DNA from: CAVVSD01 sp963837655
Lineage (GTDB): Bacteria > Actinomycetota > Thermoleophilia > Solirubrobacterales > Solirubrobacteraceae
Length of the DNA: 64,000 bases
Direction: 5' to 3'
Assembly (NCBI GenBank): GCA_963837655.1
Contig: CAWIOK010000017.1
Location: 62,001 to 126,000 of the forward strand
The notes below the pieces were generated by a model. That model made no database searches. It was not told where the DNA came from and saw only the letters and a program-made list of their open reading frames with translations. The translations under genes were made by a program, and so were the position numbers. Of the stretch, positions 1 through 8,570 are shown piece after piece (the stretch's first letter is position 1; each line of letters begins with the position of its first letter).

Positions 1-173
1 CCGGGATGCTCTGGGTCTGCTGGCCCAAGCGCTCGTCGGGCGTGCCCACGGACGTCACCGAGGACGTCGTGCGCGAGGTGGCGCTGCCGCGCGGGCTCGT
101 CGACACGAAGGTCGCGGCGATCGACACGACCTGGTCGGGCCTGCGGCTCGTCATTCGCCGGGAGCTCCGCTGA
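1..173 (+). CDS. DUF3052-like protein, C-terminal part (5' end outside window)
   Basis: The reading frame is open from the left edge (first full codon at position 3) to TGA at 171-173. The visible residues include LWVCWPKRSSGVPTDVTED and end in WSGLRLVIRRELR, which I recognise as the conserved C-terminus of small actinobacterial DUF3052 proteins of unknown function. The start is missing. Its last 23 bases overlap the 3' end of the convergent GH65 gene. Confidence 0.7.
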   Translation, partial: GMLWVCWPKRSSGVPTDVTEDVVREVALPRGLVDTKVAAIDTTWSGLRLVIRRELR

Positions 174-2520
174 AGCTGCGCCCGTTCCGGCGCCGGGGCG
201 GCTCGCGGCCCGGCGGCTGGGTGACCGGCGCGGGCGTGGGGGCGGGGGGTAGCGGCCGGCTGACCGGGCCGTCCGCCGCCACCGTCAGGCGGTCCCCGTG
301 GTGGTGCAGCGCCAGCTGCTCGCCCTCGAGCACCTCGTACGTCGCCTCCTCTGCGCCGATCGTCACGCGCAGACGCCGGCCGCGGTAGCGCAGCCGGAAG
401 GCGATCCGGTCCAGACCGATCGGCAGCCGGGGGGAGAAGGCAAGCGTGTCGTCGTTGTCGCGCAGGCCGCCGAAGCCGGCGACGACGGCCAGCCAGGCCC
501 CGCCCAGGGCCGCGAGGTGCAGGCCGCTGGACGTGTTGCCCGTGAGGTCGCGGAGGTCCACGAGCGACGTCTCGGCCAGATAGTCGAGCGCGAGGTCGAT
601 GTGCCCGGTCTCGGCGGCCACGATCGACTGGATCGACGCAGACAGCGACGAGTCGCGCACCGTGATCGCCTCGTAGAAGGCGAAGTCGCTCGCTTTCTGC
701 TCCGCCGTGAAGGCGTCACCGGCGAGGTAGAGCGCGTGGACGAGGTCGGCCTGCTTGACGATCTGGCTGCTGTACAGCAGGTAGTAGTGGACGTGCAGCA
801 GCAGCGGGTACTCGGTGTCGGGCTCGAACGTCCATCGTCGCTGGTGCGTGAAGCCCTCCGCCTGCGGATGCACACCCAGCTCCGCGTCGAACGGGACGTG
901 GATGGCGTCCGCCGCCCGGCGCCACGCTGAGAGCTCGTCGTCGCGCACGCCGAGCTCCGCCGCCTCGCGGGGATGTCGTCCCACCGCGTCGATCGCGAGC
1001 CGCAGGTTCCGCGCGGCGAGCAGGTTCGTGTAGACGTTGTCGTCGCCCAGCGCCGAGTACTCGTCGGGACCGGTGACGCCGTCGATCCGGAACGCCCCGC
1101 CCATGTCGTGGTGGCCGACCGAGGCCCACAGCCGCGCCGTCTCGACCAGGAGCTGCAGGCCCGGTCCCGCGGCGAGCACGTCGTCCTGCGTCACCGTGAG
1201 GTAGCGCCGCACGGCCTCGGCGATGTCGGCGTTGACGTGGAACGCCGCAGTCGCCGCCGGCCAGTACCCCGAGCACTCCTGGCCGCGGATCGTGCGCCAG
1301 GGGAACGCTGCGCCCCGCAGGCCGAGCTCGGCGGCGCGTGCTCGTGCGAGGCCCATCGTGGAGTGCCGCCAGCGCAGCACGTCGGCTGCGGCGTCGGGCG
1401 CCGTGTACGTCAGCGCGGGCAGGGCGAAGATCTCCTGGTCCCAGAACGTGTGGCCGTCGTAGCCGCGTCCGGTGAGGCCCTTGGCCGGGATGGCCCGCAT
1501 CTCGGCGCGCGCGCTGGCCTGGAGCACGGAGAAGAGGGCGAAGCGCAGCGCCTGCTGCAGCTCGGGGTCGCCGTCGATCTCGACGTCGGCGCCCTCCCAG
1601 AAGTGGTCGAGGTACGTGCGCTGGTCCTCCAGGATCCCGTCCCAGCCGGTGCGGAACGCCGATGCCAGCGCCGCCTCCGTCTGATCGCGCAGTGCCGCGG
1701 CCGGCCGCCGCCGCGACCACCCGTAGGCCAGCACCTTCACGATGCGCAGCTGCTCACCGGGCTTCAGCTCGGTCGTGACGGTGAGGCGCGCCAGATCCGG
1801 TTCGCTCTCGGTCTCGGTCACCGTGCCGTCGGGCCCTTCGACGCTGTGGTCCATCGCGCTCGCGAGCCGGATCCTTGTGCCTCGCGTGCGGTGCAGGAGC
1901 CCGGCGCGCAGGTCGTGGTGACCGTGGACCTCGGGCTCCAGCGGCGAGGCGAGCGTCGCGGCCGCCCGCGGATCGTCGGACTGCTCGGGCACGGGCTCGT
2001 TGGCGACAAGCTCGGACTGCACCACGATCCGCGTGGCCTCCCCGACCGGCTCGATCACGAGCTCGAACGCCGCGATCGAGCGATGCGTGAACGACACGAC
2101 GCGCGTCGAGCGCAGCCGGACGCGCTTCCCGGATGGCGCCTGCCACTCCAGCGTCCGTCGCAGCACGCCGTCGCGCAGGTCCAGCGTGCGCTCGTGGCTG
2201 ATCACGGTGCCGTAGCGCAGGTCGAGCGGCTCGTCGTCGACGAGCACCCGGAAGAGCTTGCCGTCGACGACGTTGATCATCGTCTGGCCGTCCTCGGGGT
2301 TGCCGTAGATGGCCTCCGCGTACGGCAGGGGACGGGTCTCGTACAGCCCGTTGAGGTACGTGCCGTGCACGTCGGCCGGCTCGCCCTCGTCGAAGGTGCC
2401 GCGCAGCCCGATGTGCCCGTTGGACAGGGCGAAGACCGTCTCGCGGACGCCGAGGTCGTGGAGGTCGATGCCCACCTCCCGGATCGCCCACGGGTCGACC
2501 TCGAAGCGGGGCCCCTTCAT
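151..2520 (-). CDS. Glycoside hydrolase family 65 protein (disaccharide phosphorylase: trehalose/maltose/kojibiose type)
   Basis: 789 residues, the usual size for GH65. These cytoplasmic enzymes phosphorolyse an alpha-linked glucose disaccharide to beta-glucose-1-phosphate plus glucose. An N-terminal beta-sandwich domain (about 1-280) precedes an (alpha/alpha)6 barrel. GHTFWDQEIF (around 355) and GVTGPDEYSALGDDN (around 485, carrying the expected general-acid Glu) are GH65 hallmarks. The last 50 residues are Pro/Arg rich and probably disordered. The ATG overlaps the stop of the upstream HAD gene (ATGA), so the two are co-translated; that gene would turn beta-G1P into glucose-6-phosphate, which supports phosphorylase over hydrolase activity. 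Which disaccharide is used cannot be read from the sequence. Confidence 0.9.
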   Translation of the reverse strand: MKGPRFEVDPWAIREVGIDLHDLGVRETVFALSNGHIGLRGTFDEGEPADVHGTYLNGLYETRPLPYAEAIYGNPEDGQTMINVVDGKLFRVLVDDEPLDLRYGTVISHERTLDLRDGVLRRTLEWQAPSGKRVRLRSTRVVSFTHRSIAAFELVIEPVGEATRIVVQSELVANEPVPEQSDDPRAAATLASPLEPEVHGHHDLRAGLLHRTRGTRIRLASAMDHSVEGPDGTVTETESEPDLARLTVTTELKPGEQLRIVKVLAYGWSRRRPAAALRDQTEAALASAFRTGWDGILEDQRTYLDHFWEGADVEIDGDPELQQALRFALFSVLQASARAEMRAIPAKGLTGRGYDGHTFWDQEIFALPALTYTAPDAAADVLRWRHSTMGLARARAAELGLRGAAFPWRTIRGQECSGYWPAATAAFHVNADIAEAVRRYLTVTQDDVLAAGPGLQLLVETARLWASVGHHDMGGAFRIDGVTGPDEYSALGDDNVYTNLLAARNLRLAIDAVGRHPREAAELGVRDDELSAWRRAADAIHVPFDAELGVHPQAEGFTHQRRWTFEPDTEYPLLLHVHYYLLYSSQIVKQADLVHALYLAGDAFTAEQKASDFAFYEAITVRDSSLSASIQSIVAAETGHIDLALDYLAETSLVDLRDLTGNTSSGLHLAALGGAWLAVVAGFGGLRDNDDTLAFSPRLPIGLDRIAFRLRYRGRRLRVTIGAEEATYEVLEGEQLALHHHGDRLTVAADGPVSRPLPPAPTPAPVTQPPGREPPRRRNGRSFSGAPGE

Positions 2521-3242
2521 GCGTCGAGCAACGCGGCCAGGTCGCCGACGACGACGTCGGCCCCGTGCGCCCGCAGCGCGTCGGCGGCACCGTGGCGATC
2601 CACGCCCACGACGGCCCCGAATCTCCCGGCGCGACCCGCCTCCACGCCGGCCAGCGCATCCTCGAAGACCGCCGCCTGCCGCGGCTCCACGCCCAGGGCG
2701 CGCGCACCGGCGAGGAACGTGTCCGGGGCCGGCTTGCCCCGCAGGTGCTCGCGATCGGCGACGACGCCGTCGATGGCCGTCTCGAACAGCTCGTCGATGC
2801 CGGCGGCGCGCAGCACGGCGCGCGTGTTGCTGCTGGATGACACCACCGCGCAGTCCAGCCCGGCGTCGCGTGCCGCGCGGACGTACCGGACCGACCCGGG
2901 GTAGGCCTCGACGCCGTCCTTCTCGATGACCTGGTTGACCATCTCGTTCTTGCGTGTGCCCAGCCCCTGCACCGTCTCGGCGTCGGGTGGATCGTCAGGC
3001 GTCCCCTCCGGCAGCGTGATGCCGCGCGACTGCAGGAACGCCCGCACGCCCTCCAGGCGCGGCTTGCCGTCGACGTACTCCAGGTAGTCGTGGTCCTCGT
3101 CGAACTGCGCCTGGCCCGCACGCCCGGCGAGGAACGCGTCGAAGGTCCGCTTCCACGCCGCCGCGTGGACGGTCGCGGTCTTGGTGAGCACGCCGTCCAG
3201 ATCGAACAGGCACGCAGTCACGTGATCGGGCAGGCCGAGCAT
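2517..3242 (-). CDS. HAD-superfamily hydrolase, beta-phosphoglucomutase-like
   Basis: 241 residues from ATG 3242, chosen because the HAD motif I (CLFDLDGVLTKTA) then lies about 10 residues in and a purine-rich AGAGAA precedes the start; the frame is open further upstream but that stretch has no protein character. Motif II (AVVSSSSNT) and motif III/IV (KPAPDTFLAGA, AVFEDALAGVEA) are present with a helical cap domain. It probably isomerises beta-glucose-1-phosphate to glucose-6-phosphate, downstream of the GH65 phosphorylase with which it overlaps by 4 bases. A generic sugar phosphatase role is the alternative. Confidence 0.85.
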   Translation of the reverse strand: MLGLPDHVTACLFDLDGVLTKTATVHAAAWKRTFDAFLAGRAGQAQFDEDHDYLEYVDGKPRLEGVRAFLQSRGITLPEGTPDDPPDAETVQGLGTRKNEMVNQVIEKDGVEAYPGSVRYVRAARDAGLDCAVVSSSSNTRAVLRAAGIDELFETAIDGVVADREHLRGKPAPDTFLAGARALGVEPRQAAVFEDALAGVEAGRAGRFGAVVGVDRHGAADALRAHGADVVVGDLAALLDA

Positions 3243-3344
3243 CCGCCGTTCTCTGCCCGCTGGACCGTGCGTACAAGCATCGGCCGCGATCTTGGTACCG
3301 AGCGGAGGGATAGGGGCGGATGTGTGCACGCCAGGATGGACCAC

Positions 3345-3560
3345 ATGACAACCTTCGAGCTCACGGCCACCGTTCCGGCCACCACGAACATCCATGGCGA
3401 GCCCGTCGGCTCGTACACCGGCCGCTACCGCGTCTCCGCCCCTGGGGCCGACGCAGCCAGCTACGTCGCGCAGCAGCTGTTCAAGGCCGACATGGCCCGC
3501 GCCCGCCTGAAGGCCCTCGGCTCGGTCGAGGTCACCACGGGCGAGCTCACCATCATCTGA
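3345..3560 (+). CDS. Small conserved hypothetical protein
   Basis: 71 residues starting MTTFELTATVP. ATG 3345 is preferred over ATG 3336 because AGGA (3333-3336) sits 8 bases upstream of it. The protein looks like a compact alpha/beta fold with no membrane segment or signal peptide, and ends VEVTTGELTII. I do not recognise a named family. It is divergent from the HAD/GH65 operon and convergent with the HD-GYP gene; the short upstream gap (3243-3344) must hold both promoters. Confidence 0.6.
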   Translation: MTTFELTATVPATTNIHGEPVGSYTGRYRVSAPGADAASYVAQQLFKADMARARLKALGSVEVTTGELTII

Positions 3561-3569
3561 CCCTCGGGG

Positions 3570-5480
3570 TCAGGCAGCATTCGGTTCCGCGAGCCGGCGG
3601 AGCGCTCGCCGCATGAGCGCCTCGCCGGTGTCGCCGGGGCGCCACACGGCGGTCGCCACGCGCACCGCCCTCGCGGCGCCCATCTCGCTCGTCACCCTCG
3701 CCGTCAGCTCGCGCGCACCGCGCTCGTCGGTCTTCGGCGCCAGCAGCGCGAGCCTCGCGCCACCGTCGCGCCCCGCGATCGCGCCCGACCGCACCGCCAG
3801 CCGGTCGAGGGCTCGGGCGCACGTCTGCAGCAGCTCGTCGCCCGCCGAGTAGCCCTCGCGGCGGTTGACGCGCTTGAGGTCCAGGAGCCGGACGAGCAGC
3901 ACCGTGAAGGGGACGCCGGTGACCTGGGCCGTCCCGGCGGCGCCCGAGACGGCGTCGCGGAACGCGCGGTGGCTGGAGAGCAGGGTGAGGTTGTCGGTGA
4001 GGGCGCCGACGCCGGCACCGAGGAGCGGGATCGAGTCGAGCTCCGCGGCCTCGCGTCGTGCGGTCTCGACGATCCCGGGGTCCTCGCGGACCTCGTCGAC
4101 CAGCAGGCGCACCATCTCTGGGTCGAACTGGGTCCCTGATTCGCGCTCGAGGACCGCGCATGCCTCGTCGACCGTGCGCGCAGCGCGGTGCGGGCGGTCG
4201 TGCATCATCGCGCTGAAGGCGTCGGCGACCGCGAGCAGGCGGGCGGGGACCGGGATCTCGTCTCCCACCAGGCCGTTGGGGTAGCCGCGGCCGTCGTAGC
4301 GCTCGTGGTGGTGCAGGATCGCCGGGACGAGCGGGCGCAGTGACGGCAGCTGGGAGACGACCTGCGCTCCGATGCGCGGGTGGAGCTCGAGGACCTCGCG
4401 TTCCTGCGCGTTCAGCGGCCCGGGCTTGAGCAGCACCCGCTCGGACACCGCCACCGTGCCGACGTCGTGCAGCAGCGACGCGAGCGACAACAGCCGGCGC
4501 TCGTCGGGTTCGATCTCCAGACGTCGTCCCATCGCCTCCGCGAACCGCGCGACCTCGGCGGAGTGCCCGTGCAGCCTGGGGTCCTTGGCGTCGATGGCTT
4601 CGGAGAGCATCCGGATCGCGCCGACGTAGGACTCGCGCAGCTGCGCGTTGACACGCTCGGACTGCAGGATCGCTGCGACGTGCTCGCCGAGCGCGAGCAG
4701 GACGTCGTCGTCGTGCTCGGCGAACCCGCCGCGTCTGCCGGCGATGACCAGCGTCCCATGGAACCGTTCGCGCTGGTAGACCGGGATCACGGCGGTGTCG
4801 CCGAGCTCGCCCGTCTCGCGGAGCACGGTGTCCGCTGCGACCGGATCGTCCGCGAACCGCGTCGCGAGCGCCTTCCCAGCCCCGCCCGACTCGATCTCCT
4901 GGGTTGCGACGACGTCCAGACGACCGGTCACGTCGCCCGGCCGCCGCGTGAGCAGCACGCCACGGGTCGCGCCGGTGAGCTCCAGCGAGGTCCCGAGCAG
5001 CACGCCGCGCACCCGGTCCAGGTCGCCCTCGCCGCCGTCGTCGCGGTGCATGCCGTCGACGCGATCGCGCAGCGTCGCGTGCCAGTGGCGCTCGGCGGTG
5101 TGGATGCGCTCCAGTCGCTCGGTGCGGGCCTCCTCCCGGCTGAGCTCGTTGCGGAACCGGTCCCGCTCGCGCACCAGGGCCTGGTCGCGCGCCTTCGCGA
5201 CGTCGCGAAGCTCACGCTCGGCCTGCTCCTGACGCGCTCGCTCCTCGTGGAGGGCACGCACCGCCGCGTCCGCCCGGTTCATCGCGCGACGCCAACCCAC
5301 GAGGGCGACGGCGCCGAGCGCCAGCGCGCCAAAGATCAGGATTGCGGAGTCACGCTCGCGGACGTCGACGGAAACCCCCGCGACGAGACAGGCCACGACG
5401 TACGCGGCGATCGCGGCGGTGGCCGAGGCCGCGCCGATCCAGCCTGCACGGCTGGCGGGTGCAGAAACGCCCGGCTCCAT
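3570..5480 (-). CDS. Membrane-anchored GAF / HD-GYP protein with a degenerate C-terminal GGDEF domain
   Basis: 636 residues: two membrane helices (about 18-62), a charged coiled coil (70-135), a GAF-like domain (about 155-275), an HD-GYP domain (about 285-460) and a GGDEF-like tail (about 480-630). The HD-GYP domain keeps HDVG (338-341) and HHHERYDGRGYPNGL (about 390-404), typical of c-di-GMP phosphodiesterases, but the usual Lys of HDxGK is Thr. In the tail the GGDEF signature is replaced by GRDGGARLALLAP, so cyclase activity is not expected; it may only bind nucleotide. Possible role: a sensor lowering c-di-GMP in response to a GAF ligand. Confidence 0.85.
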   Translation of the reverse strand: MEPGVSAPASRAGWIGAASATAAIAAYVVACLVAGVSVDVRERDSAILIFGALALGAVALVGWRRAMNRADAAVRALHEERARQEQAERELRDVAKARDQALVRERDRFRNELSREEARTERLERIHTAERHWHATLRDRVDGMHRDDGGEGDLDRVRGVLLGTSLELTGATRGVLLTRRPGDVTGRLDVVATQEIESGGAGKALATRFADDPVAADTVLRETGELGDTAVIPVYQRERFHGTLVIAGRRGGFAEHDDDVLLALGEHVAAILQSERVNAQLRESYVGAIRMLSEAIDAKDPRLHGHSAEVARFAEAMGRRLEIEPDERRLLSLASLLHDVGTVAVSERVLLKPGPLNAQEREVLELHPRIGAQVVSQLPSLRPLVPAILHHHERYDGRGYPNGLVGDEIPVPARLLAVADAFSAMMHDRPHRAARTVDEACAVLERESGTQFDPEMVRLLVDEVREDPGIVETARREAAELDSIPLLGAGVGALTDNLTLLSSHRAFRDAVSGAAGTAQVTGVPFTVLLVRLLDLKRVNRREGYSAGDELLQTCARALDRLAVRSGAIAGRDGGARLALLAPKTDERGARELTARVTSEMGAARAVRVATAVWRPGDTGEALMRRALRRLAEPNAA

Positions 5481-5680
5481 GGGGCGGCGAGACTAGAGCC
5501 GCCGCGGCGACTCTGCCAACGCTGGGCGAATTCATTCGCTGTGCTCGCCCGAAATCCTCCCAGGACGGCTCAGAGGCTCCCAGCGTGCCGTTTTCTCCCG
5601 TTCAGACGGGCGGTCGTGCGCCCTTCCGCCGGGATGAGCGCTAGCCTCGCTCCGCTCGAGCAACCGACACGGGAGCAGAG
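5481..5680. promoter_or_regulatory. Intergenic region with divergent promoters
   Basis: 200 bases between the divergent HD-GYP and HU genes, with no convincing gene. GGGAG just before ATG 5681 is a good Shine-Dalgarno for HU, and TAGCCT (about 5642-5647) is a weak -10 candidate. I saw no riboswitch core or long inverted repeat. Confidence 0.35.
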
Positions 5681-5956
5681 ATGACCAAGCAGGAGCTTGC
5701 CCAGAAGGTCGCCGGGGATACCGGTCTCAGCCAGAACCAGGCCAAGGACATCGTCGACAGCGTCTTCAAGACGATCGCTGATGAGCTGGCCGGGGGAGGC
5801 GAGGTGGCCGTCTCGGGCTTCGGGAAGTTCAGCGTCTCCGAGCGCTCCGCGCGCGAGGGCCGCAACCCGGCCACGGGTGAGACGATCCAGATCGCTGCGA
5901 GCAAGGCCGCGCGCTTCTCCGCCGCCTCTGGCCTGAAGACGGCGCTCAACAACTGA
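5681..5956 (+). CDS. hup: HU-family DNA-binding protein
   Basis: 91 residues, standard HU length. The N-terminal helix pair (MTKQELAQKVA) is followed by GFGKFSVSERSAREGRNPATGE, the beta-arm with the conserved GRNPxTGE turn that intercalates DNA. It lacks the long Lys/Ala tail found in mycobacterial and streptomycete HupB/HupS, so it is a short HU. As a dimer it bends and compacts DNA in the nucleoid. It has its own ribosome site and is followed 32 bases later by a GC hairpin, so it is probably a single-gene transcript. Confidence 0.95.
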   Translation: MTKQELAQKVAGDTGLSQNQAKDIVDSVFKTIADELAGGGEVAVSGFGKFSVSERSAREGRNPATGETIQIAASKAARFSAASGLKTALNN

Positions 5957-5987
5957 ACGTCGCCCGCCGCCTCGAGCGGCAGGGTCC

Positions 5988-6005
5988 GCCGGCCTCTTGG
6001 CCGGC
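5988..6005 (+). terminator. Hairpin terminator after the HU gene
   Basis: Perfect 7-bp stem GCCGGCC / GGCCGGC around a TCTT loop. No T-run follows, common in very GC-rich genomes. It lies between the convergent HU and YihY genes and may act in both directions. Confidence 0.6.
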
Positions 6006-6074
6006 ATCAGATTCCCAGGGGATCCGGCCTCGTGGAGAGGGTGAATCGCGCCCTCCACCGGGTCCCGAAGGGAT

Positions 6075-6935
6075 CTACAGGGGAGTGCGGACGGAGGCCT
6101 GCTCGGGCTCCGCCGACTGTGCTCGTGCGGCCGATGGCTCTGGGAGCGTCCGCCGGGATGCCGCACGCGCGCGGCGCTCGGCGGACGCCGCGATCCCCGC
6201 GCCGACGAGCACCAGCATCGCGACGAGCGACACCGCGAGCAACACGACGGCGAGGACCAGGAACAGGCGCACCGCCTGCAGCCCGGCCACCCCGTTGACG
6301 TAGATCCCGACGACGCTCGGCACGATCTGCAGCCCGATCCCCGCCGGCAGAGCGCCCAGGAACCCCGACCGCCACCCCAGGTGCGCACGGGGCGCATAGC
6401 GGTAGATCGTGGCGAACAGCACGATCGAGCCGAGCGACGTCACCACCAGGAGCAGGCCGGGCGACGCGCTGTGGCCGAGGAACGGGATGTCGTTCACCGC
6501 CGAGGTGCCGATCGCCGCGAGGATGACGGCCGCCGCGACGATGGCGCCCAGGCCCATGTTGCGCAGGCGACCGAGGATGATGTTGTGCCGCTCGCCGCCG
6601 AGCATGCGCGAGAGGCACCGCTCGATCACGCCGATCGCGCCCGACGTGGTCCAGAGCATGGCGACGACGGCGACGACCAGCAGCTGCGGGGAGTTCTCGC
6701 GCGTTCTGACCACCAGCCGGTTGATGTCGCCGTGCACCTCCTCGGGCAGGTAGCGGTTGATCTGCGCCGCGACGGAAAGGGTGCTGAGCGCGTCGTCAAG
6801 CCGCAGTGCGACCGCCGCGACGCCCAGTGCGAACGGCGCGAGCGACAGCACGAGGTAGTAGGCGAGCGCAGGGACGTCGTCCGCGATCCCCTCGCCCCAG
6901 TAGAAGCCGAACAGGCGGTCGAGGGCGCGCCGCAT
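6075..6935 (-). CDS. YihY/virulence factor BrkB family membrane protein
   Basis: 286 residues from ATG 6935 (MRRALDRLFGFYWGEG). About six membrane helices, with the family-typical opening that runs from DDVPALAYYLVLSLAP into the first helix and later TTSGAIGVIERCLSRML and IYRYAPRAHLGWRSGFLGA. The family was once called ribonuclease BN but is an inner-membrane protein of uncertain function, possibly transport or envelope integrity. The hydrophilic C-terminal tail (about 255-286) is Ala/Arg rich. Upstream signals are weak (AGGA only 3 bases from the ATG). Confidence 0.85.
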   Translation of the reverse strand: MRRALDRLFGFYWGEGIADDVPALAYYLVLSLAPFALGVAAVALRLDDALSTLSVAAQINRYLPEEVHGDINRLVVRTRENSPQLLVVAVVAMLWTTSGAIGVIERCLSRMLGGERHNIILGRLRNMGLGAIVAAAVILAAIGTSAVNDIPFLGHSASPGLLLVVTSLGSIVLFATIYRYAPRAHLGWRSGFLGALPAGIGLQIVPSVVGIYVNGVAGLQAVRLFLVLAVVLLAVSLVAMLVLVGAGIAASAERRARAASRRTLPEPSAARAQSAEPEQASVRTPL

Positions 6936-6982
6936 GGGTCCTGGTTGCCCCGGCGCGGCTCGGTCCATCCGCCGCTCGGGGC

Positions 6983-7345
6983 CTACGTCGCGCCGCGTCG
7001 GTGCTCGAGCGCGGCCGCGAGCTCCTCCGGCGCGGTGCGCTTGGAGAGGACCATGTCGACGCCGTCGACCTCGGCGACCAGGTCGCGCGCCTGCTCGAGG
7101 TCGAGGCTGCTCATGACCGCGAGCGTGGCCTTGGGCAGCAGGCGGCGGATCGCCGCCAGCGACTCCATGTCGGGCTCCGGCATCCAGATGTCGGCCAGCA
7201 CGACGTCGAAGTGCGACTCTCGGACCCGCGAGAGCGCGGTGACGTAGGAATCGGCCTCCTCGACCTCCCAGCCCGCATCGCGGAGCGTCAGTCCGAGCAT
7301 GAGGCGGAAACCGGGAGCGTCGTCGCACACGAGGACGCGGGGCAC
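6983..7345 (-). CDS. Stand-alone response regulator receiver domain
   Basis: 120 residues, a single CheY-like receiver with no output domain. GTG 7345 gives a start directly at the first strand (VPRVLVCDDAPGF); an ATG 54 bases upstream is possible but adds residues without family character. The acidic pair (CDD), the phospho-acceptor Asp (VVLADIWMP) and the conserved Lys (LSKR) are all present, so it should be phosphorylatable. No histidine kinase lies nearby, so its partner is elsewhere. Confidence 0.85.
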   Translation of the reverse strand: MPRVLVCDDAPGFRLMLGLTLRDAGWEVEEADSYVTALSRVRESHFDVVLADIWMPEPDMESLAAIRRLLPKATLAVMSSLDLEQARDLVAEVDGVDMVLSKRTAPEELAAALEHRRGAT

Positions 7346-7457
7346 GAGTCGGTAGTGAAGCAGCCGACTGCATGTCGTGCGGAGCCGGATGGATAACAAT
7401 CGGCCCGTAGGCCGGGACTAAGCTGATGTGCGACCCCCAGAGAGGACCGACGACGAC

Positions 7458-8570
7458 ATGACGAACCGGCTGCGAGAGATCGAGGCGCTCGGTCAGGCCG
7501 TCTGGATCGACAACATCAACCGCGGGCTGCTCGAGGACGGGATCCTGCAGCGGCTCGTCGAGGACGACGGCATCAGCGGCGTCACCTCCAACCCCACCAT
7601 CTTCGAGAAGGCGATGGGGCACTCCGAGCGCTACGACGAGGGCTTCAAGCGCGCGCTGGAGGACACGAGCGATCCTCGTGAGATCTTCTTGCGGCTGGCC
7701 TTCCAGGACATCCGTGACGCTGCCGACGTCCTGCACGGCGTGTACGAGCAGACCGAAGGACAGGACGGGTACGTGTCCTTCGAGCTGCCGCCCGAGCTGG
7801 CGTTCGACGCCGCGGGCTCCGTGGAGGCTGCCAAGCGCTTCTACAAGGAGATCGGCAAGGACAACGTCCTCATCAAGGTGCCGGGCACGGCCGAGGGTGT
7901 CGAGGCGTTCGAGGAGCTGACCGCGGCGGGCGTCTCGGTGAACGTGACGCTCCTGTTCGACGTGGCTCGCTACGTCGAGATCGCCGAGGCGTACGTCAGC
8001 GGCCTGCAGCGCCGTGCCGACGCCGGCGAGCCGATCGACCGGATCTCGTCGGTGGCGAGCTTCTTCGTCTCGCGCGTGGACGGCAAGGTCGACGCCCAGC
8101 TCGACGACAACGGCGGCCCCGAGGACCTGAAGGGCAAGGCCGCGGTCGCCAACGCCAGGATCGCCTACGAGGAGTTCCAGCGGATCTTCAGCGGTGAGCG
8201 CTGGGACGCACTGGCGGCCATGGGCGCCAACGTGCAGCGTCCGCTGTGGGCGTCGACCTCGACGAAGAACCCCGACTACCCCGACACGCTGTACGTCGAC
8301 GAGCTCATCGGGCCGGACACCGTCAACACGATGCCCGACGCGACCATCGACGCCTCGCGCGACCACGCCACGGCAGCCCGCACCGTCGACCAGGACGTCG
8401 CCGAGGCGCATCGCGTCATCGAGCGCGTCAAGGCGGCCGGGATCGACTTCGAGGACATCGTGGCTGTTCAGCTCGTCGACGAGGGCGTGAAGTCCTTCGC
8501 CGCCTCGTTCGACTCGCTCATCGAGACGATCAAGGAGAAGGCTTCGTCGCTGTCTCCGGCGGCGCGGTAG
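7458..8570 (+). CDS. tal: Transaldolase
   Basis: 370 residues from ATG 7458 with AGAGGA 11 bases upstream. It transfers a dihydroxyacetone unit between sugar phosphates in the pentose phosphate pathway. GVTSNPTIFEKAM near the N-terminus and VLIKVPGT, with the Schiff-base Lys, mark the enzyme; WASTSTKNPDYPDTLYVDEL is the conserved C-terminal block. The length fits the long actinobacterial form. Its 3' end overlaps the convergent GGDEF gene by 41 bases. Confidence 0.95.
   Translation: MTNRLREIEALGQAVWIDNINRGLLEDGILQRLVEDDGISGVTSNPTIFEKAMGHSERYDEGFKRALEDTSDPREIFLRLAFQDIRDAADVLHGVYEQTEGQDGYVSFELPPELAFDAAGSVEAAKRFYKEIGKDNVLIKVPGTAEGVEAFEELTAAGVSVNVTLLFDVARYVEIAEAYVSGLQRRADAGEPIDRISSVASFFVSRVDGKVDAQLDDNGGPEDLKGKAAVANARIAYEEFQRIFSGERWDALAAMGANVQRPLWASTSTKNPDYPDTLYVDELIGPDTVNTMPDATIDASRDHATAARTVDQDVAEAHRVIERVKAAGIDFEDIVAVQLVDEGVKSFAASFDSLIETIKEKASSLSPAAR

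Noticed and set aside
973..2904. Long open frame antisense to the GH65 and HAD genes
   Set aside because: Its residues are Arg/Gly/Val-rich with no family motif. High third-position GC leaves antisense frames open; the opposite strand has clear GH65 and HAD motifs.
5481..5680. Possible c-di-GMP riboswitch between the HD-GYP and HU genes
   Set aside because: I did not find the conserved GEMM core, and the pairing I could draw was weak.
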